From positions 1-56,046 of the forward strand of contig CADCVR010000071.1 of assembly GCA_902806205.1 (NCBI GenBank): a stretch of 56,046 bases of DNA, written 5' to 3'. This document shows, piece by piece, positions 26,494 through 34,919 of this stretch. Below the pieces are notes generated by a model. It did no database searches, had not been told where the DNA came from, and worked only from the letters and a program-made list of their open reading frames with translations. A program made the position numbers and the translations under genes. Each line of letters begins with the position of its first letter. The stretch's first letter is position 1. Origin of the DNA: an uncultured Solirubrobacteraceae bacterium. GTDB taxonomy: Bacteria; Actinomycetota; Thermoleophilia; Solirubrobacterales; Solirubrobacteraceae.

Positions 26494-29061
26494 ATGCCGC
26501 TGCAGGACAAGACGCGCTGGGAGCCCGCCGAGGTTGAGCCGCGGCTCACCCGGGCGTGGCTTGCCGCCGGGCTCAACCACCCCGACCCCGACGCGAGCGG
26601 CCCGGCGTACTCCATCGCGATTCCGCCGCCGAACGTCACGGGGGCGCTGCACATGGGTCACGCGCTCAACGGCTCGGTGCAGGACACGCTGATCCGCTGG
26701 CACCGCATGGGCGGTGCGCGCGCGAAGTGGATCCTGGGGACCGACCACGCGGGCATCGCGACCCAGACGCAGGTCGAGAAGCTCCTGAAGTCCGAGGGCA
26801 CCTCGCGTGACGCCGTCGGCCGTGAGGAGTTCACCCGTCGCACCTGGGAGTGGCGCGCGCGGTACGGCGGGACGATCGTCGAGCAGCTCAAGCGCCTCGG
26901 CGCCTCCTGCGACTACGAGGAGGAGCGCTTCACGCTCGACCCGGGCTACGTCGAGGCCGTGCTGCAGGTGTTCACGACCCTGTACGACAGGGGCCTGATC
27001 TATCGCGACAACTACATGGTCAACTGGGATCCGGGCTCGCGCTCGGCCATCTCCAACCTGGAAGTGGAGGAGCGCGAGGTCGAGGACGAGATGTACGAGG
27101 TCGCCTACCCCCTCGCCGACGGCTCGGGTGAGGTGGTGGTCGCGACCGTGCGCCCCGAGACGATGCTCGGCGACGTCGCCGTGGCCGTGCACCCCGACGA
27201 CGAGCGCCACGCCTCCCTGGTGGGCAAGTCGGTCGTGCTGCCGCTCGTGGGCCGCAAGCTTCCGGTCATCGCCGACGAGTACGTCCAGACGAACTTCGGC
27301 ACGGGCTGTCTGAAGATCACGCCGGGTCACGACCCCAACGACTTCGAGATCGGGCGCAGGCACGGCCTGCCCGAGCTGGCCGTGATCGGCGAGGACGGCC
27401 GGATGACGGCCCAGGCGGGTCCGGACTACGCGGGTCTGCCGGTCCTCGAGGCCCGCGAGCGCGTCGTGGCGGCACTGGGCGACGCGGTCCGCTCGAGGCG
27501 GCCCCATGTCCACTCCGTCCCGTTCTCCCACCGTTCGGGAGAGCGCATCGAGCCGCTCGTCTCCCTGCAGTGGTTCATGCGCGAGGCGGCGCTGGCGCAG
27601 CCCGCGATCGACGCCGTCCAAAGCGGCGACCTGCGCATCCACCCCGAGTCACAGCAGCGCCGTTACCTCCACTGGCTGGAGAACATCCGGCCGTGGTGCA
27701 TCTCGCGTCAGCTGTGGTGGGGTCACCGGATCCCCGTCTGGTACCGCGGGGAGGAGACCTACGTCGGTATCCGTCCACCCGAAGGCGACGGGTGGACGCA
27801 GGACCCCGACGTGCTCGACACGTGGTTCTCGAGCGCCTTGTGGCCCTTCGCCACCCTGGGCTGGCCGCAGGACACCGCGCAGCTGCGCGCCTTCTACCCG
27901 ACCGACGTCCTCTCCACGGGGCGCGACATCCTCTTCCTCTGGGTGGCGCGCATGGTGATGCTCGGCGTCGAGTTCACGGGCCGGCTGCCGTTCGCCGACG
28001 TGTACAACCACTCGGTGATCCAGGCGCCCGACGGCCGTCGGATGACCAAGTCCCTGGGCACGGGCATCGACCCGCTCACGCTCATCGACGGAGGGCCGCG
28101 GCCGCCGGTCTTCGCCGAGGGCGGCGACTTCCCCGCCTACGGCGCCGACGCGGTCCGCTTCGGGTTGCTGGCGATGAGCTCCACGCAGGACGTGCGGTTC
28201 TCGGAGGAGAAGGTCGCGCAGGGACGCGCGCTGGCCAACAAGCTGTTCAACGCGTCGCGCTTCGTGCTCGGCAAGGTCCCCGCCGACACGGTCGGCGCGC
28301 CTCGCCCGACCACGGTCGAAGACCGCTGGATCCTCTCGCGGCTGCAGGCGTTCAAGGCGGAGCTGGCCGAGCTCGTCGCCGCCTTCAACTTCTCCAGAGC
28401 GGCGCTCGGGCTCTACGACTTCGTCTACGGCGAGCTGTGTGACTGGTACGTCGAGCTGACCAAGGCGCGCGGCGTCGACGCCGATCTGGCGGCGACGCTC
28501 GTCCACGTCCTGCGCGAGACGCTCGCCGTGGCTCATCCCGTCATCCCGTTCGTCACCGAGGAGCTCTGGGCCAACCTGCCCGGCGCCGACGGAAAGCTGC
28601 TGGCCGCCGCGCGGCGCCCCGAGATCGACGAGGCCCTGCGCGATCCCGAGGCGGAGGCCACCGTCGCCGCCGTGATCGCGGCGATCTCGACGCTCCGCGC
28701 CTGGCGCCAGGACGCCGGCGTGCAGGCAGGCGCGCCGCTGCCCGTCCGGGTGAACGGGATCGCGCCCGAGAGCGCGGCGCTTGTGATGCGGATGGCGCGC
28801 CTGGAGGCGGGTGGCCCCGGACCGGCCGAGGCGACGATCACGATTCCCGGCGGGACCGTCGAGGTGCTCGCGGGGGCGGGCTTCGATCCCGCCCAGGCCG
28901 CGCGCAAGCTCGAGCAGCGGCGCGCGCGGCTCGGTCAGGAGATCGCCCGCGCGGAGGGCAAGCTGGCCGACGAGCGCTTCGTCGCCAAGGCGCCCGAGGC
29001 AGTGGTCGCGGCCGAGCGCGAGAAGCTCGCGCGCCTGCGCGAGGAGCTCGACGCCCTGTGA
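26494..29061 (+). CDS. valS: Valyl-tRNA synthetase
   Basis: An 855-residue class I aminoacyl-tRNA synthetase charging tRNA-Val. The HIGH motif appears in PPNVTGALHMGHALNG (about 43-58). The editing domain occupies about 180-340. Tryptophan-rich motifs GDLRIHPESQQRRYLHWLENI and ISRQLWWGHRIP are typical. The KMSKS motif is the variant MTKSL in GRRMTKSLGTGIDP (about 515). The anticodon-binding domain and the C-terminal coiled-coil arm (about 790-855, ending RLREELDAL) are complete. The TGA overlaps the folC start (GTGA), so valS and folC are translationally coupled, as in many Gram-positive bacteria. Confidence 0.97.
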   Translation: MPLQDKTRWEPAEVEPRLTRAWLAAGLNHPDPDASGPAYSIAIPPPNVTGALHMGHALNGSVQDTLIRWHRMGGARAKWILGTDHAGIATQTQVEKLLKSEGTSRDAVGREEFTRRTWEWRARYGGTIVEQLKRLGASCDYEEERFTLDPGYVEAVLQVFTTLYDRGLIYRDNYMVNWDPGSRSAISNLEVEEREVEDEMYEVAYPLADGSGEVVVATVRPETMLGDVAVAVHPDDERHASLVGKSVVLPLVGRKLPVIADEYVQTNFGTGCLKITPGHDPNDFEIGRRHGLPELAVIGEDGRMTAQAGPDYAGLPVLEARERVVAALGDAVRSRRPHVHSVPFSHRSGERIEPLVSLQWFMREAALAQPAIDAVQSGDLRIHPESQQRRYLHWLENIRPWCISRQLWWGHRIPVWYRGEETYVGIRPPEGDGWTQDPDVLDTWFSSALWPFATLGWPQDTAQLRAFYPTDVLSTGRDILFLWVARMVMLGVEFTGRLPFADVYNHSVIQAPDGRRMTKSLGTGIDPLTLIDGGPRPPVFAEGGDFPAYGADAVRFGLLAMSSTQDVRFSEEKVAQGRALANKLFNASRFVLGKVPADTVGAPRPTTVEDRWILSRLQAFKAELAELVAAFNFSRAALGLYDFVYGELCDWYVELTKARGVDADLAATLVHVLRETLAVAHPVIPFVTEELWANLPGADGKLLAAARRPEIDEALRDPEAEATVAAVIAAISTLRAWRQDAGVQAGAPLPVRVNGIAPESAALVMRMARLEAGGPGPAEATITIPGGTVEVLAGAGFDPAQAARKLEQRRARLGQEIARAEGKLADERFVAKAPEAVVAAEREKLARLREELDAL

Positions 29062-30335
29062 CGGCCGTCGTTCGCGCCGAGGACCGCGCGCTCGGCGAGG
29101 CCGAGGAGTACCTCCTGTCCCTCGAGTTGTTCGGCATGCGCTTCGGGCTGGACCGCATGCGGCGCCTGCTCACCGTGCTCGGCGCCCCCCAGGAGCGCTT
29201 CGACTCGATCCACGTCGTCGGCTCGAACGGCAAGAGCTCGACCACGCGGATGATCGCGGCGCTGCTCTCCGCGCACGGCCGGCGCACGGGCTCCTACCTG
29301 TCGCCGCACCTGGTCTCCTTCACCGAGCGCGTGCGCGTCGAGGCACGCGACGTCACGCCGGCGCGCTTCGCCGCCGCCGTCGCGGCCGCACGGCGCGCCG
29401 CAGCCCGGGTCGATCGGACGCTCGAGGCCGGGGACCAGGTCACGCAGTTCGAGGCGCTGACCTCCGCGGCGTTCTTCGAGCTCGCGGAGGCGCACGTCGA
29501 GGTCGCGGTCGTCGAGGCCGGTCTCGGCGGCCGCTGGGACGCCACGAACACCATCCCGTCGCGGGTGCAGGTGCTCACGAACGTCGGCCTCGAGCACACG
29601 CGCTGGCTCGGGCCGACAGTCGCGGACATCGCGGCGGAGAAGCTCGACGTCGTGCGGCCCGGCGGGATCCTGGTGGTCGGGCCGGACCTGCACCCCGATG
29701 CCCGGGCGGTCGCCGAGCGGGTGGGGGCCGAGCGCGCCGCAGGAATCGTCGTCGCCCCCGCCGCCCCGCCCACGGGCCTGCGCCTGCGCGCCGCCGGCAC
29801 GTTCCAGCGCACGAACTTCGCGCTGGCCTGCGCCGCGGCCGAGGCGTTCCTGGCGCGCCCGCTCGACCCGTCCGCCATCGCGGCGACGGCGGCCTCGACC
29901 CTGGTGCCCGGCCGCTTCTAGACCGTGGGGGAGCGCCCGCTGACGATCCTCGACGGTGCCCACAACCCTGCGGGCTTCGTCGCGCTGGCCGCATCGCTGC
30001 GCGAGGTGCTCGACGGCCGCCGGCTCGTGGCGGTGCTCTCGGTCCTCGACGACAAGGACGCCGCCGCGATGCTCTCCGAGCTGCTGCCGCTCTGCGCCGG
30101 GGGGATCGCCACCTCCACCGCGAACCCGCGCACGCTGCCGCCCGCGACGCTTCGGTCGCTCGCCGCGCAGATCGCCCCCGAAGTGATCTTTCGCGTGGAG
30201 CCCGACCCCCGCCGCGCGCTGGCCCGGGCCCGCGAGCTCACCGGACCGGACGGCGTGGTCCTCGCGACGGGCTCGCTCTACCTCCTGGCCGACCTCATGC
30301 GGCCCGCGGGAGCCCGACCGGGGTCGGCGCTGTGA
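29058..30335 (+). pseudogene. folC: Folylpolyglutamate/dihydrofolate synthase with in-frame TAG
   Basis: FolC adds glutamate to folates and to dihydropteroate. Residues 1-287 contain the Mur-ligase-type P-loop VVGSNGKSSTTRM (about 54-66), SPHLVSFTERVRV, EAGLGGRWDATN and GLEHTRWLG. At 29919-29921 a TAG interrupts the frame right after TLVPGRF, and the same frame continues with TVGERPLTILDGAHNPAGF, the family's DGAHNP motif, through to TGA 30335. Family members usually have Glu or another residue at this place (PGRFE/L), so a single change such as GAG to TAG explains it. The whole gene would otherwise give 425 residues. It may be a real lesion, a strain variant, a sequencing error or a readthrough site. 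Confidence 0.85.
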
Positions 30336-30448
30336 ACGAGGACGGGCCGAGCGTGCTGAGCATGGTCGTCGCCGTGGCGGTGATCGTCGCGACGGTCATC
30401 CTGGTGTTCTTCGCGATCGGCTACGGGCTCGGCCGCGTGTTCCTGTAA
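30332..30448 (+). CDS. Single-pass small membrane protein
   Basis: A 38-residue protein starting at a GTG that overlaps the folC stop (GTGA). After a short acidic N-terminus (VNEDGPSVLS) the rest is one transmembrane helix (MVVAVAVIVATVILVFFAIGY) ending GLGRVFL. The coupling to folC and the single clean helix argue that it is real. No function can be assigned. Confidence 0.6.
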   Translation: MNEDGPSVLSMVVAVAVIVATVILVFFAIGYGLGRVFL

Positions 30449-30458
30449 CCCGCTGCAC

Positions 30459-30464
30459 TACGAT
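30459..30464 (+). promoter_or_regulatory. Possible -10 box TACGAT upstream of 30478
   Basis: TACGAT lies 13 nt before the ATG at 30478 and could give a very short leader, making the zinc-ribbon gene partly independent of valS-folC. Confidence 0.35.
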
Positions 30465-30477
30465 CTCATCCTTCACC

Positions 30478-30999
30478 ATGACGAACCCCCTCGCAGTCTT
30501 CGGGATCAACTCCGACGGCCTCAACCTCGCCGTCAAGCTGCTCATCCTCCTGCTGGTGTTCGTCTACCTCGCGCTCGTGTACTACACGTACACCGATGCT
30601 CGCCGGCGGATCGCGGATCCCATCGTCATCGGGTGTGCCACCGCCGCCTCGCTGTTCCCGTTCGTGGGGACGATCATCTACATGATCGTGCGCCCGGCGG
30701 AGTACCTCGACGACGTGCGTGAGCGCGAGCTCGAGATGCAGGCGGCCGAGGCGCGGCTGCTCCAGATGGACTACTTCCTCTGCCCGCACTGCGACTACCA
30801 GGTCGAGAAGGACTTCCGGCGCTGCCCGAACTGCATGCGCAAGCTCAAGGACCCGTGCGTCACCTGCAACAAGCCGCTCGAGCCCGAGTGGAAGATCTGC
30901 CCGTACTGCGAGTCGGCGATTCCCGGCGTCACCCCCTCGGCTCCGCGGCGCCGGCGCCGCCGCGAGTCCGAGGAGGATCCCGCGATCTACGAGACGTAG
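30478..30999 (+). CDS. Membrane protein with double zinc ribbon
   Basis: A 173-residue protein with two hydrophobic helices near the N-terminus (about 18-42 LLILLLVFVYLALVYYTY; about 53-77 GCATAASLFPFVGTIIYMIV), a short amphipathic linker, then a C-terminal double zinc ribbon. Four cysteine pairs are visible: CPHC, CPNC, CVTC and CPYC, with spacing typical of zinc-ribbon pairs. The tail is basic then acidic. The protein is probably anchored with the ribbons in the cytoplasm. The function is unknown; zinc ribbons commonly bind nucleic acid or partner proteins. Confidence 0.8.
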   Translation: MTNPLAVFGINSDGLNLAVKLLILLLVFVYLALVYYTYTDARRRIADPIVIGCATAASLFPFVGTIIYMIVRPAEYLDDVRERELEMQAAEARLLQMDYFLCPHCDYQVEKDFRRCPNCMRKLKDPCVTCNKPLEPEWKICPYCESAIPGVTPSAPRRRRRRESEEDPAIYET

Positions 31000-31001
31000 C
31001 C

Positions 31002-31304
31002 GTGGACGCGCTGCTCAAGGAGCTCGCCGACGCCTCGATGGCCGTCGGTGCGGCCGAGGAGGCGCTCGGCGAGGGGGCCAACGTCACCGCCCGCGAGCGT
31101 CTCGACGACGCCGGCGCGATCCTCGCCGCGCTGCGCGAACGCTGGCCCGAGCTCTCCGGGGCCGAGCGCGCCGTCGTCGGCCCGACCGCCGCGCCGCTAC
31201 GGCGGCGCCTCGACGCCGCCCAGGCGCGGCTGCCGAAGCTCTCGGCGCTGCGCGAGGTGGCCGCGGAGCCCGATCCGCAGGACGAGCAGGCGCCGGAGGC
31301 GTAG
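31002..31304 (+). CDS. Small helical hypothetical protein
   Basis: A 100-residue Ala/Glu-rich protein, GTG start 2 nt after the zinc-ribbon stop, so co-transcribed. It is predicted by eye to be mostly helical (LLKELADASMAVGAAEEAL, DDAGAILAALRERW, LRRRLDAAQARLPKL) and perhaps coiled-coil forming. I do not recognise a family. No transmembrane segment or signal is present. Confidence 0.6.
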   Translation: MDALLKELADASMAVGAAEEALGEGANVTARERLDDAGAILAALRERWPELSGAERAVVGPTAAPLRRRLDAAQARLPKLSALREVAAEPDPQDEQAPEA

Positions 31305-31612
31305 CGGTGGACCTGACGGGATCCTCCCACCCCATAGGGTGACCGCAGGGTCGCGCACGCTCCGCGGACGGCGCGGATCTCGTGCGCCGGCAGCACTCGG
31401 CAGGCGCTCTGCGCCCCTGCCGTGGAAATCAGGGTTGGCACGTATTGCCCACTCTGCCTGCGAGTAGTACGGTCGCCGGAGTACGCGAAACCCTTGCGCG
31501 GTGAGGCGGTCCGGGCCCTGTCCGCGCTCCCGAAGCGTCAACCGCAGCGCCAGGAACGGATACCAAGAGCAACCTGTCTACGCCGCCATCGATCACCCGA
31601 AAGGCCGTCGTC
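31305..31612. other. 308-bp intergenic region before the protease cassette
   Basis: No gene recognised. It contains the candidate promoter at 31445-31473 and a leader of about 130 nt before the protease ATG, in clear contrast to the leaderless starts elsewhere. I find no obvious stable hairpin in that leader. Confidence 0.45.
31445..31473 (+). promoter_or_regulatory. Candidate promoter of the protease cassette
   Basis: TTGCCC (31445-31450), a 17-bp spacer and TACGGT (31468-31473). It is the only plausible sigma-70-type promoter pattern in the gap and would drive all four genes to 34460. Confidence 0.4.
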
Positions 31613-32545
31613 ATGTCCGATGCACCGCACACTCCCGCCTCGAGCGAGTCTGACCTTGTCGGGTTCGCCCCGGATCAACCGCTGTCGTCCCCGCCCTCCG
31701 AGGGCGCTGCCGGAGAGGGTGCCAGCGTCGAGGCCCTGGGCAGCGGATACGACGGGGTCGAGGATGTCGAAGGGTACGTTCACCCCGAGGGGGCTGCGTC
31801 GGACCTGTGGACGCCTCCCACGGCTGACCTTCCCGACGTCGGCGAGGCGTCCTTCGGACCGCTCCCGCCGCAGGCCGAGACCGTGCACGGTCCCGACGAC
31901 CGCGTCCAGATCGGCGATCCGAGCGTCTATCCCTGGCGCGCCCAGTGCTCGCTGGCGATGACGGCCGCCGACGGCTCGCGCTGGATCGGCAGCGGCACGT
32001 TCATCGGGCCGCGCACGGTACTGACGGCTGGGCACTGCGTCTACGTCAAGGGAAGTGGTGTTGCCGGCCGCGACGGCTGGATGCGGTCGATCCAGGTCAT
32101 GCCCGGGCGCAACGGTGCCAGCCTGCCCTACGGGTCGCAGACGAGCTCCACGTTCCGCTCGGTCACCGGCTGGACGGTCTCGGGCAACCAGGAGTTCGAC
32201 TACGGGGTGATCATCCTGCCGGCGAGCTTCAACGTCGGGTGGCTCGGATTCTGGAACTTCAGTGACGCCGACGTGCTTGCCGCGACCGGGAACATCGCCG
32301 GCTACCCGGGCGACAAGCCCGCCGGCACCTTGTGGTACGCCGCGCGGAGGGTCGCCTCCGTCGGACCCCGAAAGGTGCACTACGACATCGACACGGCGGG
32401 GGGCCAGAGCGGCAGTGGGGTCTACCGCTTCTTGAACAACGAGCGCCACGTCTTCGCCATCCATGCCTACGGCGGAGCGACGACGAACTCCGGCACGCGG
32501 GTCAACGGCGAGGTCGCCGGCAACCTGCTCGCCTGGAAGGTGTGA
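31613..32545 (+). CDS. Trypsin-like (V8/glutamyl endopeptidase-like) serine protease
   Basis: A 310-residue serine protease of the chymotrypsin fold. The triad reads His141 (VLTAGHCVY), Asp196 (EFDYGVIIL) and Ser266 (GGQSGSGVY), the serine motif resembling V8-type proteases (GNSGS) rather than GDSGG. The first ~100 residues are acidic and rich in Pro, Ser and Gly, like a propeptide or disordered extension, and there is no Sec or Tat signal, which is unusual for this class. The ATG has AGG at 8 nt. It heads a set of four tightly packed genes (protease, regulatory-like domain, subtilase, propeptide-like protein). The substrate is unknown. Confidence 0.85.
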   Translation: MSDAPHTPASSESDLVGFAPDQPLSSPPSEGAAGEGASVEALGSGYDGVEDVEGYVHPEGAASDLWTPPTADLPDVGEASFGPLPPQAETVHGPDDRVQIGDPSVYPWRAQCSLAMTAADGSRWIGSGTFIGPRTVLTAGHCVYVKGSGVAGRDGWMRSIQVMPGRNGASLPYGSQTSSTFRSVTGWTVSGNQEFDYGVIILPASFNVGWLGFWNFSDADVLAATGNIAGYPGDKPAGTLWYAARRVASVGPRKVHYDIDTAGGQSGSGVYRFLNNERHVFAIHAYGGATTNSGTRVNGEVAGNLLAWKV

Positions 32546-32549
32546 GGAA

Positions 32550-32819
32550 GTGAGCGGTGCGCCTCCGGGGCTGATCGCCGGCGTGGTCCGTGATCAGAGC
32601 GGCGCGCCCGTCGAGGACGCACGCGTGTACTTCACCGACGCCCCGGGAGCCATCCCGGATGTTGCCGCGCTCACGGGGGCGGACGGCTGTTTCTCGCTTG
32701 CCGCTCCGCTCGACGGCACCTACACCCTGGAGTGCGGCGCCGACGGCTTCGCCGCGGCCCGCGCGACCGTCGCCTCCCGTGACGGCGCCGGCGTGGAGCT
32801 TACGCTGCGGGCACGGTGA
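32550..32819 (+). CDS. Single-domain carboxypeptidase-regulatory-like protein
   Basis: An 89-residue protein consisting of one transthyretin-like beta-sandwich of the carboxypeptidase-regulatory-like type: IAGVVRDQSGAPVEDARVYF (about 8-27), then TGADGCFSLAAPLDGTYTLECGADGF. Such domains are normally parts of large extracellular proteins; here it stands alone without a signal peptide. The GTG start at 32550 lies 4 nt after the protease stop, with gagga just upstream, so the two are co-translated. It may be a binding or scaffolding partner of the proteases on either side, which is inference from position. Confidence 0.65.
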   Translation: MSGAPPGLIAGVVRDQSGAPVEDARVYFTDAPGAIPDVAALTGADGCFSLAAPLDGTYTLECGADGFAAARATVASRDGAGVELTLRAR

Positions 32820-32889
32820 CCAGCCGGCCCGCGCCCGCAGCGCACCTTGAAGACAATGATCACGACAATCAGACAGGGGACGATGAGCG

Positions 32890-34197
32890 ATGGAGTTCGA
32901 AACAGCCGGAGGGAGGGAGTACCCCGCGGGCACCACGACGGGCAGGTTCCTCGTGCTCTTCGAGGAGGGAACCGCGGAGGCCGGCGTCGCCGCGCTGAGT
33001 GAGGCCACCGGCGCGCGCACTGTCACGGCCACCGACGAGGCGACCGAACCCGAGCCGAACCAGGCCTTGTTCTTCGAGAGCCTGGGTGTGGCCGTGGTCG
33101 ACACAAGTCCTGAGCAGATGCAGGAGGCCGGCCTCAGGGCGGCGGGCGCCGACGGCATCCTCGCCGTGGAGGCGGAGCGCATCAACCACGCCATCGAGGC
33201 GCGCTCCTACGCGGAGGAAGGCACGCCCACGGGCGGTCGTTCGGCGGAGTACCTGCGGGGCTTTCGCGATGCGGTGCTGCACCTGACGACCGCGGACGCC
33301 GGTGGGCTGGGCATCGAGGCGGCGACCGCCGCCGCCGTCGACGAACTCCAGGCCACCTGGGGACTGCAGGCGGTCAGGGCGGTCCATTCGTGCTACAGCG
33401 GAAAGGCCATTCGTGTCGCGGTGCTCGACACGGGCTGCGATCTGCAGCATCCGGATCTGCAGGGGCGAGCGATCCAGAGCCGGTCGTTCGTCCCCGGCGA
33501 GGCCGTGCAGGACGCAAACGGCCATGGCACGCACTGCATCGGCACGTCGATGGGACCGAAGTGCCCGCCCGGGGGGCCGCGCTACGGCGTGGCCCATGAC
33601 GCCGAGATCTACGCCGGCAAGGTGCTGAGCAACGCCGGGTCGGGCAGCGATTCCCAGATCCTCGGGGGAATCAACTGGGCAGTGCAGGACAAATGCGTGG
33701 TGATCTCGATGTCGCTGGGCGCCGGCACCCGTCCGGGCCAGAGCTACTCGCGGGTGTTCGAGGCCGTCGCCGCGCGCGCCCAGCGGGCAGGGACGCTGAT
33801 CGTCGCCGCGGCCGGCAACGAGAGCAACCGTCCGGGTGAGGTGAACCCGGTCGGGCATCCGGCCAACTGCCCCTCGATCATGGCCGTGGCCGCGCTCGAC
33901 TCGGCCCTCGGTGTGGCGCGGTTCTCCAATCGCGGGATCAATCCCGACGGCGGGCAGGTCGACATCGCCGCCCCGGGCGTCGATGTCTACTCGAGCTACC
34001 CGTTGCCGACGCGCTACCGGCGGCTCAACGGGACCAGCATGGCGACCCCGCACGTGGCCGGGGTGGCCGCCCTCTTCGCCGAGGCCAACCCGGGCGCGCG
34101 TGGGGCGGCCCTCGGCCAACTGCTGACGACGCGGGCACGCCGGCTCACGAGCCTCTCCTCCGCCGACGTGGGCGCCGGGTTGGTGCAGGCCCCTTGA
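32890..34197 (+). CDS. S8 family subtilisin-like serine protease
   Basis: A 435-residue subtilase. The catalytic triad is Asp180 (VAVLDTGCD), His212 (NGHGTHCIG) and Ser383 (GTSMATPHVAG), and the oxyanion Asn lies in AAAGNESN (about 312-319). The N-terminal ~105 residues (FLVLFEEGTAEAGVAALSE, then LGVAVVDTSPEQMQ and GILAVEAERINHA) resemble an inhibitor-I9-type propeptide. Residues 105-160 form a spacer. There is no signal peptide. The ATG at 32890 is preceded by ggggacgatg. Its stop overlaps the TTG of the next gene (TTGA). It is probably made as an inactive zymogen; whether it acts inside or outside the cell is open. Confidence 0.9.
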   Translation: MEFETAGGREYPAGTTTGRFLVLFEEGTAEAGVAALSEATGARTVTATDEATEPEPNQALFFESLGVAVVDTSPEQMQEAGLRAAGADGILAVEAERINHAIEARSYAEEGTPTGGRSAEYLRGFRDAVLHLTTADAGGLGIEAATAAAVDELQATWGLQAVRAVHSCYSGKAIRVAVLDTGCDLQHPDLQGRAIQSRSFVPGEAVQDANGHGTHCIGTSMGPKCPPGGPRYGVAHDAEIYAGKVLSNAGSGSDSQILGGINWAVQDKCVVISMSLGAGTRPGQSYSRVFEAVAARAQRAGTLIVAAAGNESNRPGEVNPVGHPANCPSIMAVAALDSALGVARFSNRGINPDGGQVDIAAPGVDVYSSYPLPTRYRRLNGTSMATPHVAGVAALFAEANPGARGAALGQLLTTRARRLTSLSSADVGAGLVQAP

Positions 34198-34460
34198 GCC
34201 GGCCGGAGCCCCCGGGCGGGCAGCCGATCGAGGTCAGCGTGCTCGTGGACGGCGAGCACCTGGCCGCGATCGAGGCCGTGGTGGCCGAACTGGAGCGTAC
34301 CGGCCTCCGGATCAGCGCAGTCATGCGGACCGTCGGCGTCATCACGGGAACCACCGACGACACGTCTCGGTGCTCCGCGTTCGAGGCGCTCGAGGGCGTC
34401 GAGTCCGTCGAAGTCGCGCGAACGTTCCAGCTGCCACCGCCGGACTCCCCGATCCAGTGA
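34194..34460 (+). CDS. Free-standing subtilisin-propeptide-like (inhibitor I9-like) protein
   Basis: An 88-residue protein starting at TTG 34194, overlapping the subtilase stop (TTGA). The pattern EVSVLVDGEHLAAIEAVVAELE, SAVMRTVGVITGTTD, FEALEGVESVEVARTF and a terminal QLPPPDSPIQ has the beta-alpha-beta-beta-alpha-beta order of subtilisin propeptides. Small proteins ending FQLPPPDSP are sometimes mislabelled ketohydroxyglutarate aldolase; no aldolase motif is present. Translation coupled to the subtilase suggests an inhibitor or foldase of the protease, which is inference from fold and position. No signal peptide. Confidence 0.65.
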   Translation: MSRPEPPGGQPIEVSVLVDGEHLAAIEAVVAELERTGLRISAVMRTVGVITGTTDDTSRCSAFEALEGVESVEVARTFQLPPPDSPIQ

Positions 34461-34496
34461 GACGCCCGCCGGTGTCCGGCGCCCGTGGAAGCCTCC

Positions 34497-34502
34497 TAGC
34501 AT
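34497..34502 (+). promoter_or_regulatory. -10 box TAGCAT of ndk
   Basis: TAGCAT ends 9 nt before the ATG at 34512, giving a near-leaderless ndk transcript separate from the protease cassette. Confidence 0.45.
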
Positions 34503-34511
34503 CCGGTGGAC

Positions 34512-34919
34512 ATGGAACGCACCCTCATCCTCGTCAAGCCCGACGCCTTCGCGCGTGGATTGACCGGCGAGATCATCGCTCGCTTCGAGCGCAAGGGACT
34601 CACGCTTGTCGCCCTCGAGCGCCGGACCGCATCGCGTGAGACGGCGGAGAAGCACTACGCAGAGCACAAGGAGGCCGACTTCTTCGGGGAGCTCGTCGAC
34701 TTCATCACGGGCGGCCCGCTCGTCGCACTGATCCTCGAGGGCGACCAGGCCGTGGGGGCGGCGCGCCAGCTCATCGGCATCACGAACCCGCTCGAGGCCA
34801 ACCCCGGGACGATTCGCGGCGACTTCGCGGTACAGACGGGCAGGAACATGGTCCACGGCTCGGACTCCGCGGAGTCGGCGGAGCGCGAGATCGCCATCTG
34901 GTTCGGAGAACGCTCGTAG
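34512..34919 (+). CDS. ndk: Nucleoside diphosphate kinase
   Basis: A 135-residue enzyme transferring the gamma-phosphate of ATP to nucleoside diphosphates via a phosphohistidine. The catalytic His115 lies in the signature NMVHGSDS, and the N-terminal [11 protein letters not shown] is canonical. An in-frame GTG lies two codons earlier (34506), but ATG 34512 fits the family start. Its TAG overlaps the probable first codon of maf. Confidence 0.96.
   Translation: MERTLILVKPDAFARGLTGEIIARFERKGLTLVALERRTASRETAEKHYAEHKEADFFGELVDFITGGPLVALILEGDQAVGAARQLIGITNPLEANPGTIRGDFAVQTGRNMVHGSDSAESAEREIAIWFGERS

Noticed and set aside
34194-34460. Ketohydroxyglutarate aldolase function for the small protein after the subtilase
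   Set aside because: It is far too short and lacks the aldolase Schiff-base Lys motif; the propeptide-like pattern and coupling to a subtilase explain it better.
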